Shown here one piece after another: positions 24,403 through 32,776 of a stretch of DNA of 50,505 nucleotides. This DNA comes from Sulfurimonadaceae bacterium (lineage in GTDB: Bacteria > Campylobacterota > Campylobacteria > Campylobacterales > Sulfurimonadaceae). Location: the NCBI GenBank assembly GCA_016744905.1, contig JADGDM010000014.1, positions 1 through 50,505 of the forward strand, in the 5' to 3' direction. The notes under the pieces are model-generated. The model did not search any database. It worked only from the letters and a program-made list of their open reading frames with translations, and had not been told where the DNA came from. The position numbers and the translations under genes are program-made. The number at the start of each line of letters is the position of its first letter. Position 1 is the first letter of the stretch.

Positions 24403-24735
24403 ATGAAAAAAACTACTTCAGTCCTTTTAAGCGCACTTGTTGCACTTGGCATGATGAGTACTGCTGCAAATGCAGAGATCAAAAAAGGTCAAAAGGGTTA
24501 CCTTAAGAAATGTAAAAAGTGTCATGGTAATGGTACTAAAGGTGCAGCGATGAAAACTCAAGGTGAGTGGGAAGCACTATTTGCAAATGATGCAGCTAAT
24601 TTTATAGCAGATCATAAAGGTACTAAAGCAGAGAAATTTGTTAATGGTAAAAAATTCAAAAAACTTGCACCACACTTAAAAGACTTTTTATGGGAATATG
24701 GTTCTGATTCAGGCAATGTTCCTTCTTGTGGTTAA
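24403..24735 (+). CDS. Periplasmic monohaem cytochrome c
   Basis: A 110-aa protein with a signal peptide (1-24, cleavage after ANA) and one haem site C37-K-K-C40-H41. The mature protein is only about 86 aa and lysine-rich. No obvious Met sixth ligand is present after the haem motif apart from M48-region residues. HLKDF and ADHKG supply candidate His. A third Cys sits second from last (PSCG). It probably shuttles electrons in the periplasm. ATG is behind AGGAGAA. It is followed by two tandem hairpins, so it is monocistronic. Confidence 0.9.
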   Translation: MKKTTSVLLSALVALGMMSTAANAEIKKGQKGYLKKCKKCHGNGTKGAAMKTQGEWEALFANDAANFIADHKGTKAEKFVNGKKFKKLAPHLKDFLWEYGSDSGNVPSCG

Positions 24736-24753
24736 TCACTAACCCAAGTATCT

Positions 24754-24798
24754 AAGAGCTTATCGCTCTTAAAATACACAAGGTATTACCTTGTGTAT
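24754..24798 (+). terminator. Tandem hairpins ending the cytochrome c transcript
   Basis: Two stems in a row: AAGAGC/GCTCTT (24754-24770, 5-base loop), then ATACACAAGGT/ACCTTGTGTAT (24774-24798, 11-bp stem, 3-base loop) followed by CTTCTCTATTT. The second is a good terminator candidate. The gap from here to 24917 shows nothing else. Confidence 0.7.
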
Positions 24799-24917
24799 CT
24801 TCTCTATTTAAAATTCACTTTTTACTTTTCTACTCTTAATTAATACATATTCTCTTTATATTATAATAACAAATGAATCCAGTAATATAGAAAGTTTGTC
24901 TGGACTAATTTATATGA

Positions 24918-25058
24918 TTATTCTGAATCTATTGGAGTCTCTTTTTCTTGTTGTTCATCAGCTTTTAGAGCTAACTTCTTTTTGCGCTTTTCTTCTTTTT
25001 TTTTCTCTTTTTCAAGTTCACGGGCTCGTTTCTCATAAGTGTAGTTTGTTTTTGCCAT
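24918..25058 (-). CDS. 46-aa lysine/glutamate-rich protein
   Basis: ATG 25058 behind AGGATTATTA encodes 46 residues, MAKTNYTYEKRARELEKEKK in front, then KKK/EEK runs and an acidic end (ETPIDSE). It is highly charged and probably a single helix. A TATACT box lies about 45 bp upstream on the minus strand. Proteins with a similar MAKTNYxYEKRxRELxKxKK start are, as I recall, common small conserved proteins in Proteobacteria. The function is unknown; RNA or ribosome contact is a guess from the charge. The opposite-strand ORF here is a shadow. Confidence 0.7.
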   Translation of the reverse strand: MAKTNYTYEKRARELEKEKKKEEKRKKKLALKADEQQEKETPIDSE

Positions 25059-25229
25059 TAATAATCCTATTTATTTAATATTTGGTATTGTGTATAGTAT
25101 AGCGAGTTTTGTCATTTATATTGTTGTATTATTGATTTGATAAGGAATGTGCAGGAGAAAGAAAATTATATAAGAGATCAAAATAGAATCGATCTCTTAT
25201 GTAAAAATGTAGATATTGCGATATTGAGT

Positions 25230-25325
25230 CTAGTCTTTTTTCGCTTTTTTCTCATTACGCTTCTCTTTTAAGGTTTTAGTTGGTGCTTTTTTAACTGATT
25301 TTTGACTGTCTTTACCTTTTGCCAT
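25230..25325 (-). CDS. 31-aa lysine-rich protein
   Basis: ATG 25325 is preceded by AAGGAGAGATT, an ideal ribosome binding site, and encodes 31 residues beginning MAKGKDSQKSVKKAPTKTLK, of which more than a third are Lys. The MAKGKDxxK...KAPxKTLKEKR pattern recalls a family of tiny conserved basic proteins in marine Proteobacteria. It lies close to the 46-aa lysine-rich gene on the same strand, about 170 bp apart. Function unknown. Confidence 0.7.
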   Translation of the reverse strand: MAKGKDSQKSVKKAPTKTLKEKRNEKKAKKD

Positions 25326-25412
25326 AATCTCTCCTTTACCTGAAATTTATTAATTAAGTATTCTTCGATACATTGTATAGGACTTACGCTTAAAGTATCA
25401 AATTATTATTTT

Positions 25413-27143
25413 TTACTTTTTCAAAACAATTCTGAGCCCAACTCTACGAGACTTCTCTCTGTTTTCTTCTTTGTTCGTCACTAAAATAGGTTCACGGAAA
25501 GATTGTGCATCTGCACTGAGTATCTGGCTTAAATACTTTTTATCTTTTGAACTCAGCGCGCTGGTAAAGAGTGCATTACTAACACACAATGAACGTTTAG
25601 AAGAGAGTTCAAGATTTTTAAGATATCTGGTTTCAAAGTTTTTACTTTTCCATTCACTTGAAGTATGCCCATTTATCTTTAGATTTGAAATATTGGATTG
25701 AAAGGGTGATATCGCTTTTAATAGTCTGGGAGTAAACCCTGAAATGAATTTTTCTTGAGGTTTATTTAATTTAAATTTACCAGTTTCAAAATGTAGATAA
25801 CCAGCATTCAACTCTATACTGAGGTCTTGATTTATTTTTATGATCTCTTTAGAAATTTCTACTTTAAACTCTTCACATAAGGCATCATAGATACTACCTG
25901 AAGGCAGGGCCAGTGCGCTAGAACCATCACTATTTAGTTTTGTTATCCACATATCGGTATTCTCACTATTTGCGGGTGTCGATTCTCCTACGATAGCATA
26001 TTGTGAATTTTGTAAAATATGAACAGCGTTAAACTCTTGCGTCGCATCAGAAGCAAACTCTCTTTTCCAAAGTGGATGAAGTTTGGAGTTTAGTTTCATA
26101 GCAAAAGCATTGGTATTCATAGAAGTTTTTGAACGTCCAACTGCTATAAAACTACCATTAACCTGCTCTTTAATATCATGAAGGAGCGTCGGATTCTTGG
26201 TCACAATAGTACGTTCATCTATAATATTTCTTTGTAAGTCAAACTTAACAAGTTGAATTCTATTTCCTTCTTTATGGGAATAGTGACTGGCATTGACTAA
26301 GAAGTGATTGTCTTTAAGCGTGATAATACTGTGTGGATTGACAACACCTTCTTTACCATATTTTTTGAGCCATATCTTATCTCCATTTTCACTGAGTCTC
26401 ATGAGTGTAAGTTGTCGTGTCTTTTTATCATCAGCAGAGGAGAGTACTAAAATAGTTCCATCATAAGCCTCAGTCGCATCAATACCCCGATCATCCATTG
26501 TTGTTCCATACTTCTTACTCCATAATTTTTTTCCATTAAGAGAGAAACGTGTGATAAAGATATCATTCAGGCCTAGGCCACCTTCGAAGATATCGTCACT
26601 AAAAGAGCGAGATGTAATGGATGAGCCTACAGCAAGAATCCCTCCATCGTGCAGTGGTACAAGTTTATGCATTCTATCAAAGTTTTTAGTCCCAAAGAAT
26701 TTGATAAATTTGGGACTGCCATCAGAACCAAGACGTAAAATAATGAGCTCACCATCTTGCGTGTAGCCACCAATATAATAGCCATTATCTGGTGTTTTTA
26801 CTAAAGAGACGGCCTTATTAAAACGATTGAGAGCCATGCTTTTATCTATAGTGATCTCAGCGCGCTCATCTAATTTTATCAGACGCATTTGTTCACCAAG
26901 GTTATTTGAAAGAGTATCGAGATAGTCGTAGGGGTTATTATAGCTTTGAACAGGCGTTTGTTGACGTTTGAAGTTTTGAGAATAGCCGATAGCGCTAATA
27001 TCTCCATCATAATCTTGAACAATATCATAAAGAGAATCACTGAAATGACCGTCTATTTTTTTATCAAAATACTCTTGAGCTAAGAGTGAACTGCTAAGAA
27101 GAAGAGTAGCGTATAATACGCTGAGTAAGCTATGTTTTTTCAT
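25413..27143 (-). CDS. Exported repeat (propeller-like) protein with OmpA-like C-terminal domain
   Basis: A 576-aa protein with a signal peptide (MKKHSLLSVLYATLLLSSSL, cleavage near LLA-QEYF). The centre (about 30-390) has repeating blade-like units with the pattern 'GGY/LAVG ... I-R-L/LN-S-G-K-W-K-K-G', such as GYYIGGYTQDGELIILRLGS and GGILAVGSS. This suggests a beta-propeller. The end (about 450-576) resembles an OmpA peptidoglycan-binding domain (HFETGKFKLNKPQEKF, LKINGHTSSE, KSRRVGLRIVL). It probably links the outer envelope to peptidoglycan. The frame extends 12 codons upstream, but ATG 27143 begins the signal peptide. Confidence 0.72.
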   Translation of the reverse strand: MKKHSLLSVLYATLLLSSSLLAQEYFDKKIDGHFSDSLYDIVQDYDGDISAIGYSQNFKRQQTPVQSYNNPYDYLDTLSNNLGEQMRLIKLDERAEITIDKSMALNRFNKAVSLVKTPDNGYYIGGYTQDGELIILRLGSDGSPKFIKFFGTKNFDRMHKLVPLHDGGILAVGSSITSRSFSDDIFEGGLGLNDIFITRFSLNGKKLWSKKYGTTMDDRGIDATEAYDGTILVLSSADDKKTRQLTLMRLSENGDKIWLKKYGKEGVVNPHSIITLKDNHFLVNASHYSHKEGNRIQLVKFDLQRNIIDERTIVTKNPTLLHDIKEQVNGSFIAVGRSKTSMNTNAFAMKLNSKLHPLWKREFASDATQEFNAVHILQNSQYAIVGESTPANSENTDMWITKLNSDGSSALALPSGSIYDALCEEFKVEISKEIIKINQDLSIELNAGYLHFETGKFKLNKPQEKFISGFTPRLLKAISPFQSNISNLKINGHTSSEWKSKNFETRYLKNLELSSKRSLCVSNALFTSALSSKDKKYLSQILSADAQSFREPILVTNKEENREKSRRVGLRIVLKK

Positions 27144-27162
27144 AACTACTTTAAAGCAAATT

Positions 27163-28545
27163 TTATTCCTTTGCTCCAAACTCTTCGAGTAGGGTAACTA
27201 TACTTTCTCTTTTATGTTCTTTCGCAATTTTATAAGCATCCAAACCATGCTCTGATTCGATAGAAATATCACATCCATATTCAAGTAGTAGGAGGACAAT
27301 ATTTTCATGGTTATAGTAAACAGCCAGCATTAAGGCACTCCATCCAAAATTATCTTTGAGATTTACATTGGCATAATTCTCCATTAGCTGTTGTACGGGT
27401 GCATATTTACCCATAGATCCAGCCAGCATTAATGCTGAACGACCATTGGTATCTTGGTAGTTGATATGCGCTCCTAAATTAACCAGTAAATTAATGTGAT
27501 TTTTAACAAATGTATTTTGTGCTCTGGTGACACATTGAATTAGTGGTGTCCATTTGAGTTTATTGGTGGACATATCTACATTGGCACCTTTTATTAAAAG
27601 CAGTGACTCTAACTCTTGATACTCTTTTCGAAGATTTGGATAGGTATCTATCGCATTATGGACCAAGGTAAGTGGTGTTTGAATCGCATCATAGATATGG
27701 ATATTGGCACCATTCTCGATTAGGAATTTGGCACTTTTAACATGTCCAAACTGTAGACATAGCATCAAAGGAGCACTTCCTTTTGCATTTTTATGATCAA
27801 GAAGATGGTGACGCTCATTTAGTAATTCTAGTATATCTATTCGATCGTGAGTGATACAACTTAATGTAAATGCGGTGTTTCCAAATTGATCTTTACACTC
27901 TACATCTACATTTTTATTGAGTAAGTAATTTATGAGTTTAATATTGCCACTTTTAACAGACAGATGAAGTAGTGTTTGCTTCTCTAAAGTTTTAATGAGC
28001 AAGTCTTGTGGTGATTGTACGCTTTCACTTACTTGCGCCAGATTTCCTTCTATAACAGCATGAAAAATATTCATATTTTGATCGAGCATAGTAGATGTGT
28101 CATTGAGTATTTCAATCATAGTAGTGTCATTTAAGTTCTGAGCAATACTGAGTGCAGTTTCATTGTCTGCTGTTTCAAGTTTCTGATCTGCTCCATAGCG
28201 AACTAAAAGGAGTGCCATCTCGTAGTTTTGTAATTTGATAGCATAATGCAGCGCGCTACAACTGTCTTTATGTAAGATATTTACGTTTGCGCCATGAACT
28301 AGAAGTACTTGCGCAATTTGATGTGCTTCATGTTCTAGGGCATAGATGAGAGGAGGGGTATGTCCAAAGTCACTATGGTCAACATCAAAGCCATCATAAA
28401 TCATACCGATTATTTTATCGCTGTCATTACGTTTAATAGCATCATAAAAATAAAAATAGTCTTTATCTAAGATAGCAGCTTCTAATGGATGGTAGAGTGA
28501 TGTTTTTAAAATAAGTGCGCTTTGCAGGCGTTCCATAAATGGCAT
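27163..28545 (-). CDS. Ankyrin-repeat protein
   Basis: A 460-aa cytoplasmic protein made almost wholly of ankyrin repeats, at least nine. Examples are GHTPPLIYALEHEAHQIAQV, CSALHYAIKLQNYEMALLLV, GNTAFTLSCITHDRIDILEL, GRSALMLAGSMGKYAPVQQL and GWSALMLAVYYNHENIVLLL. There is no signal peptide. Start ATG 28545 has AAGGAGATATC upstream. It ends 19 bp before the exported OmpA-like protein on the same strand, so the two are probably an operon. Binding partner unknown. Confidence 0.88.
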   Translation of the reverse strand: MPFMERLQSALILKTSLYHPLEAAILDKDYFYFYDAIKRNDSDKIIGMIYDGFDVDHSDFGHTPPLIYALEHEAHQIAQVLLVHGANVNILHKDSCSALHYAIKLQNYEMALLLVRYGADQKLETADNETALSIAQNLNDTTMIEILNDTSTMLDQNMNIFHAVIEGNLAQVSESVQSPQDLLIKTLEKQTLLHLSVKSGNIKLINYLLNKNVDVECKDQFGNTAFTLSCITHDRIDILELLNERHHLLDHKNAKGSAPLMLCLQFGHVKSAKFLIENGANIHIYDAIQTPLTLVHNAIDTYPNLRKEYQELESLLLIKGANVDMSTNKLKWTPLIQCVTRAQNTFVKNHINLLVNLGAHINYQDTNGRSALMLAGSMGKYAPVQQLMENYANVNLKDNFGWSALMLAVYYNHENIVLLLLEYGCDISIESEHGLDAYKIAKEHKRESIVTLLEEFGAKE

Positions 28546-28736
28546 GATATCTCCTTAATATATATAAGATACTATCGGAGAATTATATGAATACCTAGAG
28601 ATAGAATCAGATTTGAGACTTATTATCTAAATTATGTGCCTAAATTACGCATCTAACCCAAACTGTTTGATTTCGTAATAAACTTGTTATAAAACTATTT
28701 TAAACTTCTTTTATAAAAACAATAGGAAGCTTCATT

Positions 28737-28961
28737 ATGAAAAGAAGAGAGTTTAATATTTCAAGACAAAGTGCTGAGTTAGATATCATTAATGATTTAG
28801 ATATGGATGTGGTTGAAGAGTATATTACTGAGGACTTAGAAGTTCCTCCAGATTGTATTTACTCTTTTGAACTTTTGGATGCACATGTAAATATTAAATT
28901 GAGCACAGAGAGTTTCTATTTTAATGATGACTGGTATATTAATTTGCAAAGAGTTGCCTAA
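28737..28961 (+). CDS. Small acidic protein, unknown function
   Basis: A 74-aa soluble protein, unrecognised. It starts basic (MKRREFNISRQSAE), then is acidic (DLDMDVVEEYITEDLEVPPD), and ends with aromatic residues (FYFNDDWYINLQRVA). ATG follows AGGAAGC. It is preceded by a 190-bp gap (28546-28736) with a TATAAA box but no other feature. It is followed after 51 bp by a membrane protein gene. Confidence 0.6.
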   Translation: MKRREFNISRQSAELDIINDLDMDVVEEYITEDLEVPPDCIYSFELLDAHVNIKLSTESFYFNDDWYINLQRVA

Positions 28962-29012
28962 GTCATTTTTTTTACACTAATAAATATTAAAATCCAGCGC
29001 AAAGGATGAAAT

Positions 29013-29810
29013 ATGTTGGTGTTTAAAATATTTTTTGCAGCCATTATTGTAATTGGTTTGGCTGAAATAGCTGAACGTTCCAGTACAAAAGTAGCGGCTT
29101 TGATAGCTGGGTTACCCATTGGATCTGCATTGGTTTTACTTTTTTTTGCACTGGATTATGGAGTAGACTTTGTAGATACGGTTACTCCCTACAATTTATT
29201 GGGATTAAGTGCCTCTTTAAGTTTTGTGAGCTTTTACTACTTAGGTTCTAAACTAGTAAAACGCTATTCACTTCTTTTTGGACTACTTAGTGGATTAAGT
29301 GCGTATGTAATTATGGCGTATTTATTAAGTTATATTAGTGTTTCAAATGGATTTATTCCTGCCCTTATCTTGTTGGCATTGATTGTCTTAACAACAATTT
29401 GGTTTCAAGAGATACCAGAGGTAGTAAGTCGAAAAAGTGGAAAGTTGAAATCGTCTCAGATGTTGGGACGTGGTCTGTTTGCAACGAGTTTTGTATTGAT
29501 TTTGAGTTTTGTTCCAGAGCTATTTGATGCTAAGATGTCTGGAATATTTTCCTCTTTTCCCTCTTCACTATTACCATTACTTTTAATTTTACACGTTTCC
29601 CAAGGAAAAGAGGTTGTTCACTCTGTTATTAAATTTTTACCGATGGGCTATATTGGGGTGATGATTTATAGTATTGTGGTGGGGAAATTATATGTTGGAT
29701 TTGGAATAGGATTGGGTACAGTGATGGCTTTGAGCATCTCAATTGGATACTTGATATTGGTTTTAGTGTTACAGTTTGGTTTGGGAAGTTTAAAAATAAG
29801 AAGGGTATAA
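29013..29810 (+). CDS. Polytopic membrane protein, unknown function
   Basis: A 265-aa protein with about eight hydrophobic helices and very short loops: IFFAAIIVIGLAEIAERSST at the start, then AALIAGLPIGSALVLLFFAL, NLLGLSASLSFVSFYYLG, and a mirrored set in the second half (GIFSSFPSSLLPLLLIL, VMALSISIGYLILVLVL). The two halves share a small-residue GLPIG/FSSFPSS loop, hinting at an internal duplication. No transporter signature was recognised. ATG is behind AAAGGATG. Confidence 0.65.
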   Translation: MLVFKIFFAAIIVIGLAEIAERSSTKVAALIAGLPIGSALVLLFFALDYGVDFVDTVTPYNLLGLSASLSFVSFYYLGSKLVKRYSLLFGLLSGLSAYVIMAYLLSYISVSNGFIPALILLALIVLTTIWFQEIPEVVSRKSGKLKSSQMLGRGLFATSFVLILSFVPELFDAKMSGIFSSFPSSLLPLLLILHVSQGKEVVHSVIKFLPMGYIGVMIYSIVVGKLYVGFGIGLGTVMALSISIGYLILVLVLQFGLGSLKIRRV

Positions 29811-29812
29811 GT

Positions 29813-29830
29813 TTTCCCCAAGAGGGGAAA
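29813..29830. terminator. Hairpin between convergent membrane-protein and rpsR genes
   Basis: TTTCCCC-aaga-GGGGAAA, a 7-bp stem with a 4-base loop in the 28-bp gap between the two stop codons. It is placed to end both transcripts; T runs are short. Confidence 0.6.
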
Positions 29831-29838
29831 GTGAAGAC

Positions 29839-30102
29839 CTATTTAAGGTTCTCAAATGGATTAGTTACAACTGCTTTACGAGTTACAGTGTAAGGAACTA
29901 GTGCTGCTGCACGAGCTTGTTTGATAGATACAGTTACCATGTCTTGGTGACGTTTACAGTTACCAGTTAAACGACGTGGCATAATTTTATAACGCTCAGA
30001 TAATGAGAATTTTAAAGATGCAGTGTCTTTGTAATCGATATAATCGATTTTTGATTCACAGTATTTACAAAATCTTTTTTTATATTTTCTTTTTTCAGCC
30101 AT
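29839..30102 (-). CDS. rpsR: Small ribosomal subunit protein bS18
   Basis: An 87-aa protein of the 30S subunit that pairs with bS6 on 16S rRNA. It has the family signature [22 protein letters not shown] and an N-terminal [17 protein letters not shown] with CxxC (a zinc-ribbon form, with a third Cys at TGNCK). It is the last gene of rpsF-ssb-rpsR. The gap of 29 bp to ssb carries the ribosome binding site AAGGAAATAATT before ATG. Confidence 0.96.
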   Translation of the reverse strand: MAEKRKYKKRFCKYCESKIDYIDYKDTASLKFSLSERYKIMPRRLTGNCKRHQDMVTVSIKQARAAALVPYTVTRKAVVTNPFENLK

Positions 30103-30131
30103 AATTATTTCCTTATGTGTTTTCTATTTGT

Positions 30132-30719
30132 CTAAAATGGAATTTCATCTTCATCAATATCAATTGATGGAATGTCATTCGTTGGCATTTGATGCGCAGG
30201 TTGAGCATTTTGTTGCTGAGCGTACTGAGGTTGTTGTTGCGATTGCTGTTGAGCAGGCGCGTTATAACCTTGGTTTTGACTCGGCTTATTATAAGAGTTA
30301 TTTTGAGCAGGTGCATTGTATCCACCTTGTTGCTGTTGAGACGGTGCATTATACTCTTGGTTTCCACCTTGAGCACCACCTGAATTCTGTGCATCAGCAC
30401 GAGAATCAAGCATTTGCATGTTTTCAACAACAATAGAGTGTTTATTACGCTTCTGTCCATTTTGATCTACCCATTGATCAAAGTTAAGTCTACCGTCTAC
30501 AAGGATTTTAGATCCTTTACGAAGATATTGGTTAGCTATCTCAGCTGAACGTCCGAAAAAAGTGATGTCAATAAACATAACTTCTTCTTTCTTTTCACCA
30601 TTGGCAGTGAATTTACGACTTGTTGCGATAGCAGTATTGGCAATGCCAGTTCCACTTTGCGCATAACGCAATTCGATGTCACGAGTTAGATTTCCAACTA
30701 AAACTACTTTGTTATACAT
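30132..30719 (-). CDS. ssb: Single-stranded DNA-binding protein SSB
   Basis: A 195-aa SSB. The OB fold is in the first 110 residues (MYNKVVLVGNLTRDIELRYA, then FGRSAEIANQYLRKGSKILV). It is followed by a long Q/N/G/P-rich linker (about 113-180) and the acidic partner-binding tip ending DEDEIPF. It coats single-stranded DNA in replication and repair. It lies between rpsF and rpsR, as in most bacteria. The Gln-rich linker explains the open frames seen on other strands. Confidence 0.96.
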   Translation of the reverse strand: MYNKVVLVGNLTRDIELRYAQSGTGIANTAIATSRKFTANGEKKEEVMFIDITFFGRSAEIANQYLRKGSKILVDGRLNFDQWVDQNGQKRNKHSIVVENMQMLDSRADAQNSGGAQGGNQEYNAPSQQQQGGYNAPAQNNSYNKPSQNQGYNAPAQQQSQQQPQYAQQQNAQPAHQMPTNDIPSIDIDEDEIPF

Positions 30720-30748
30720 AGGGCGACCTTTTAATTATCTATTATAAA

Positions 30749-31192
30749 TTATGCTTCAGTAGTTGTTTCAGCAGCAGGTGCTTCTTCAGTTACTGGTGCT
30801 TCTTCAGCTGCAGGTGCTTCAGCAGCAGTTTTAGCCGCTGTTGCTTTCATTGCAGTTTTGCGTTCAGCATTGTCTACCATTTTAGACCATGCAGCTACTT
30901 CACGCTTTGAATCGTATTTCATTGTCATGAAACGTAACATATCTTCGTTGATACGGTATTTACGTTCGATTTCAGCGATATCTTTTGGCTCCATAGTAAA
31001 GAAAACAACATAGTAGTAACCACGTAGTTGTTTTTCAATTGCGTATGCAAGTTTACGCATACCCATTTCGTCGCGTGCAACAATAGTTCCACCGTTTTCA
31101 ACGATAGTAGCATCGATTGCCGCTAGTTGTGCTTTTGTTTCTTCGTCAGTTAGTGTTGGTTTAATAATCACTAGATTTTCGTAATGTCTCAT
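30749..31192 (-). CDS. rpsF: Small ribosomal subunit protein bS6
   Basis: A 147-aa bS6: MRHYENLVIIKPTLTDEE at the start, GMRKLAYAIEKQLRGYYYV, and the RYRINEDMLRFMTMK strand. The family core ends near residue 105. The remaining 40 residues are an Ala/Glu/Thr-rich low-complexity tail (TAAEAPAAEEAPVTEEAPA), long compared with E. coli, and probably disordered. ATG is behind AAGGAG. It is the first gene of the operon with ssb and rpsR. Confidence 0.95.
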   Translation of the reverse strand: MRHYENLVIIKPTLTDEETKAQLAAIDATIVENGGTIVARDEMGMRKLAYAIEKQLRGYYYVVFFTMEPKDIAEIERKYRINEDMLRFMTMKYDSKREVAAWSKMVDNAERKTAMKATAAKTAAEAPAAEEAPVTEEAPAAETTTEA

Positions 31193-31240
31193 AGAGTATA
31201 ATCTCCTTTTGGATTTTGGTCCCTCTTGGTTTTAAATATA

Positions 31241-31287
31241 TGTTATTTTCAATAAATAACACAAAGAGAAAGGAACGCGGGATTATA
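31241..31287 (-). promoter_or_regulatory. rpsF operon promoter and leader hairpin
   Basis: On the minus strand a TATAAT box at 31287-31282 follows TTTGAG. Its transcript would pass a perfect inverted repeat, TGTTATTT-N5-AAATAACA (31241-31261), before the rpsF start at 31192. The hairpin may be a leader element, but I do not see the known bS6:bS18 binding motif with confidence. Confidence 0.5.
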
Positions 31288-31313
31288 CTCAAAGCAAACT
31301 TTAGTGTTGTTTA

Positions 31314-31380
31314 AAGGGAATTGCTAAAAATCTCAACAAATTCAGCATCTGCGAAAGTTAGGGTTTTTAGAAGTTCCCTT
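31314..31380. repeat. 67-bp imperfect inverted repeat
   Basis: AAGGGAA-ttg-CTAAAAA at 31314-31330 pairs with TTTTTAG-aag-TTCCCTT at 31364-31380: 15 of 17 positions match around a 33-base centre. It lies in the divergent gap between rpsF and the histidine kinase gene, upstream of the rpsF promoter. Long stems of this kind may be an operator, a small RNA or a remnant mobile element. Confidence 0.6.
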
Positions 31381-31423
31381 AGGATAGAATATTAACAATA
31401 AGTCAATAATAAGGTAGTTTAAA

Positions 31424-32713
31424 ATGTTGTCTAATAGAAGCATACGTACGCAGTTTTTAGTTCAGTTGGTTTTTGCAGGTGCTTCGTTGATTGTCCTTTT
31501 CTCTTCAGTACTTTATCTCTATATCCAAACATCTATTTTTGAAGATAAGCGCGATGAATTAACCTTAGTGGCAAAAAATATTTGTGCTTCTAACTCCTTG
31601 ATATCAAAAACAGCAGATACTATCTTTGGTCTTAATGTTGAACTGATTACGGTTAAAGATGATCAGATACGTGAATTAGAGATGTATGAGTCTAAAAAAG
31701 AGAATATCAATCTTTTAACACTGATATATCCCTACGACATAGATACAAAAAGCTACTTGAAAATCACGCAAGATGTTACAAATACAACACTACTTTTAGA
31801 AAAAATTCTACACTCTATTTTTATCATTAATGCCGTTGGTTTTGTATTGATACTCTTTTTTGCCTTTGGACTTTCTCGTATGTTGGTGATACCAATTAAA
31901 ACATTAACGCGAAAACTCTCTAATATGAATGAATATATTATCAATCCACTAAGAACAGATGAGTTACCAGATGAGTTTATGGATTTAGGAGAGACTCTAA
32001 ACCGTCTTATACATCGTGTTCAAAATTCTGTCAAATATCAAAAAGAGCTTTTTATAGGTGCTGCTCATGAGTTAAAAACTCCACTCGCCGTTATCAAACT
32101 CAAAAATCAAGTGACATTGATTAAAAAAAGAGAATCAGCAGAATATATAGAAGCGATTAAAGTGACCAATAAGTCAATTGATGCGATGAATAAAATCACG
32201 GGAGATATTTTAAATATTGGACGTCAAGAGTCTGCTCAGTTGGAGACTCCTGTTGAAATTGATGTGATTGAGCAACTTCTGCATAAGGCCAGTGATTTTC
32301 AGTTGTTGGCTAAAAATGAGAAAAAAGAGTTACTGGTTGAATTGACTCCTGATGTATTTATGGCAACTCTTCAGGTTAATTCATTAAACTTAATCGTACA
32401 AAACTTCTTACAAAATGCTCTAAAGTTTACCGCACCAGAGAGACGTATTACACTGCGAACCAAACAAGTACCCCAAGGCCTTCGAATAGAGGTTATTGAC
32501 GAAGGGTGTGGGATTGATGATACGGCAGATCTATTTGCACCATTTAAACGCGATGGGAATAAATCAGGGGTTGGTTTGGGACTATTTTTAGCTAAGAGTG
32601 CAGCGGATTCATTGGGAGCAGATATTGATCTTAAAAATCGAGATGATGGTACAGATGGTACGGTCGCTTCTCTAACTTTACTTTCAAAACTATGTTGTTC
32701 TTTAGTACGATGA
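31424..32713 (+). CDS. Sensor histidine kinase without an adjacent response regulator
   Basis: A 429-aa kinase. It has a membrane segment at about 10-33, a periplasmic sensor of about 95 residues, a second membrane segment (about 130-152), a HAMP-like linker (RMLVIPIKTLTRKLSN), the phospho-acceptor H215 in AAHELKTPLAV, and the ATPase domain with N-box QNFLQNALKF, G1 VIDEGCGIDD and G2 GVGLGLFLAKS. All catalytic boxes are intact. No response regulator lies on either side, so its partner is elsewhere. The ATG has only a weak AAGGTAG upstream. A likely promoter for the next gene starts 32 bp after its stop. Confidence 0.9.
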   Translation: MLSNRSIRTQFLVQLVFAGASLIVLFSSVLYLYIQTSIFEDKRDELTLVAKNICASNSLISKTADTIFGLNVELITVKDDQIRELEMYESKKENINLLTLIYPYDIDTKSYLKITQDVTNTTLLLEKILHSIFIINAVGFVLILFFAFGLSRMLVIPIKTLTRKLSNMNEYIINPLRTDELPDEFMDLGETLNRLIHRVQNSVKYQKELFIGAAHELKTPLAVIKLKNQVTLIKKRESAEYIEAIKVTNKSIDAMNKITGDILNIGRQESAQLETPVEIDVIEQLLHKASDFQLLAKNEKKELLVELTPDVFMATLQVNSLNLIVQNFLQNALKFTAPERRITLRTKQVPQGLRIEVIDEGCGIDDTADLFAPFKRDGNKSGVGLGLFLAKSAADSLGADIDLKNRDDGTDGTVASLTLLSKLCCSLVR

Positions 32714-32744
32714 TCGTAGAAGTTAAAGTAAATCAATTTTTAAC

Positions 32745-32750
32745 TATAAT
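32745..32750 (+). promoter_or_regulatory. -10 box before the outer-membrane protein gene
   Basis: TATAAT in an A/T-rich run. It overlaps the upstream TTG (32750) that would be the longest start for the next gene and therefore argues for the later start at 32777. Confidence 0.45.
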
Positions 32751-32776
32751 TGCGTACTTTTAAGACAGGATACTTT

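Noticed and set aside
24896-25078. 60-codon plus-strand ORF
   Set aside because: It is antisense to the better-supported 46-aa lysine-rich gene; its Leu/Phe-rich product is what the complement of Lys/Glu codons gives, and it lacks a ribosome binding site.
30113-30460. Overlapping ORFs in other frames across ssb
   Set aside because: They arise from the Gln-rich repeat linker of ssb; only the ssb frame has the OB fold and the acidic tip.
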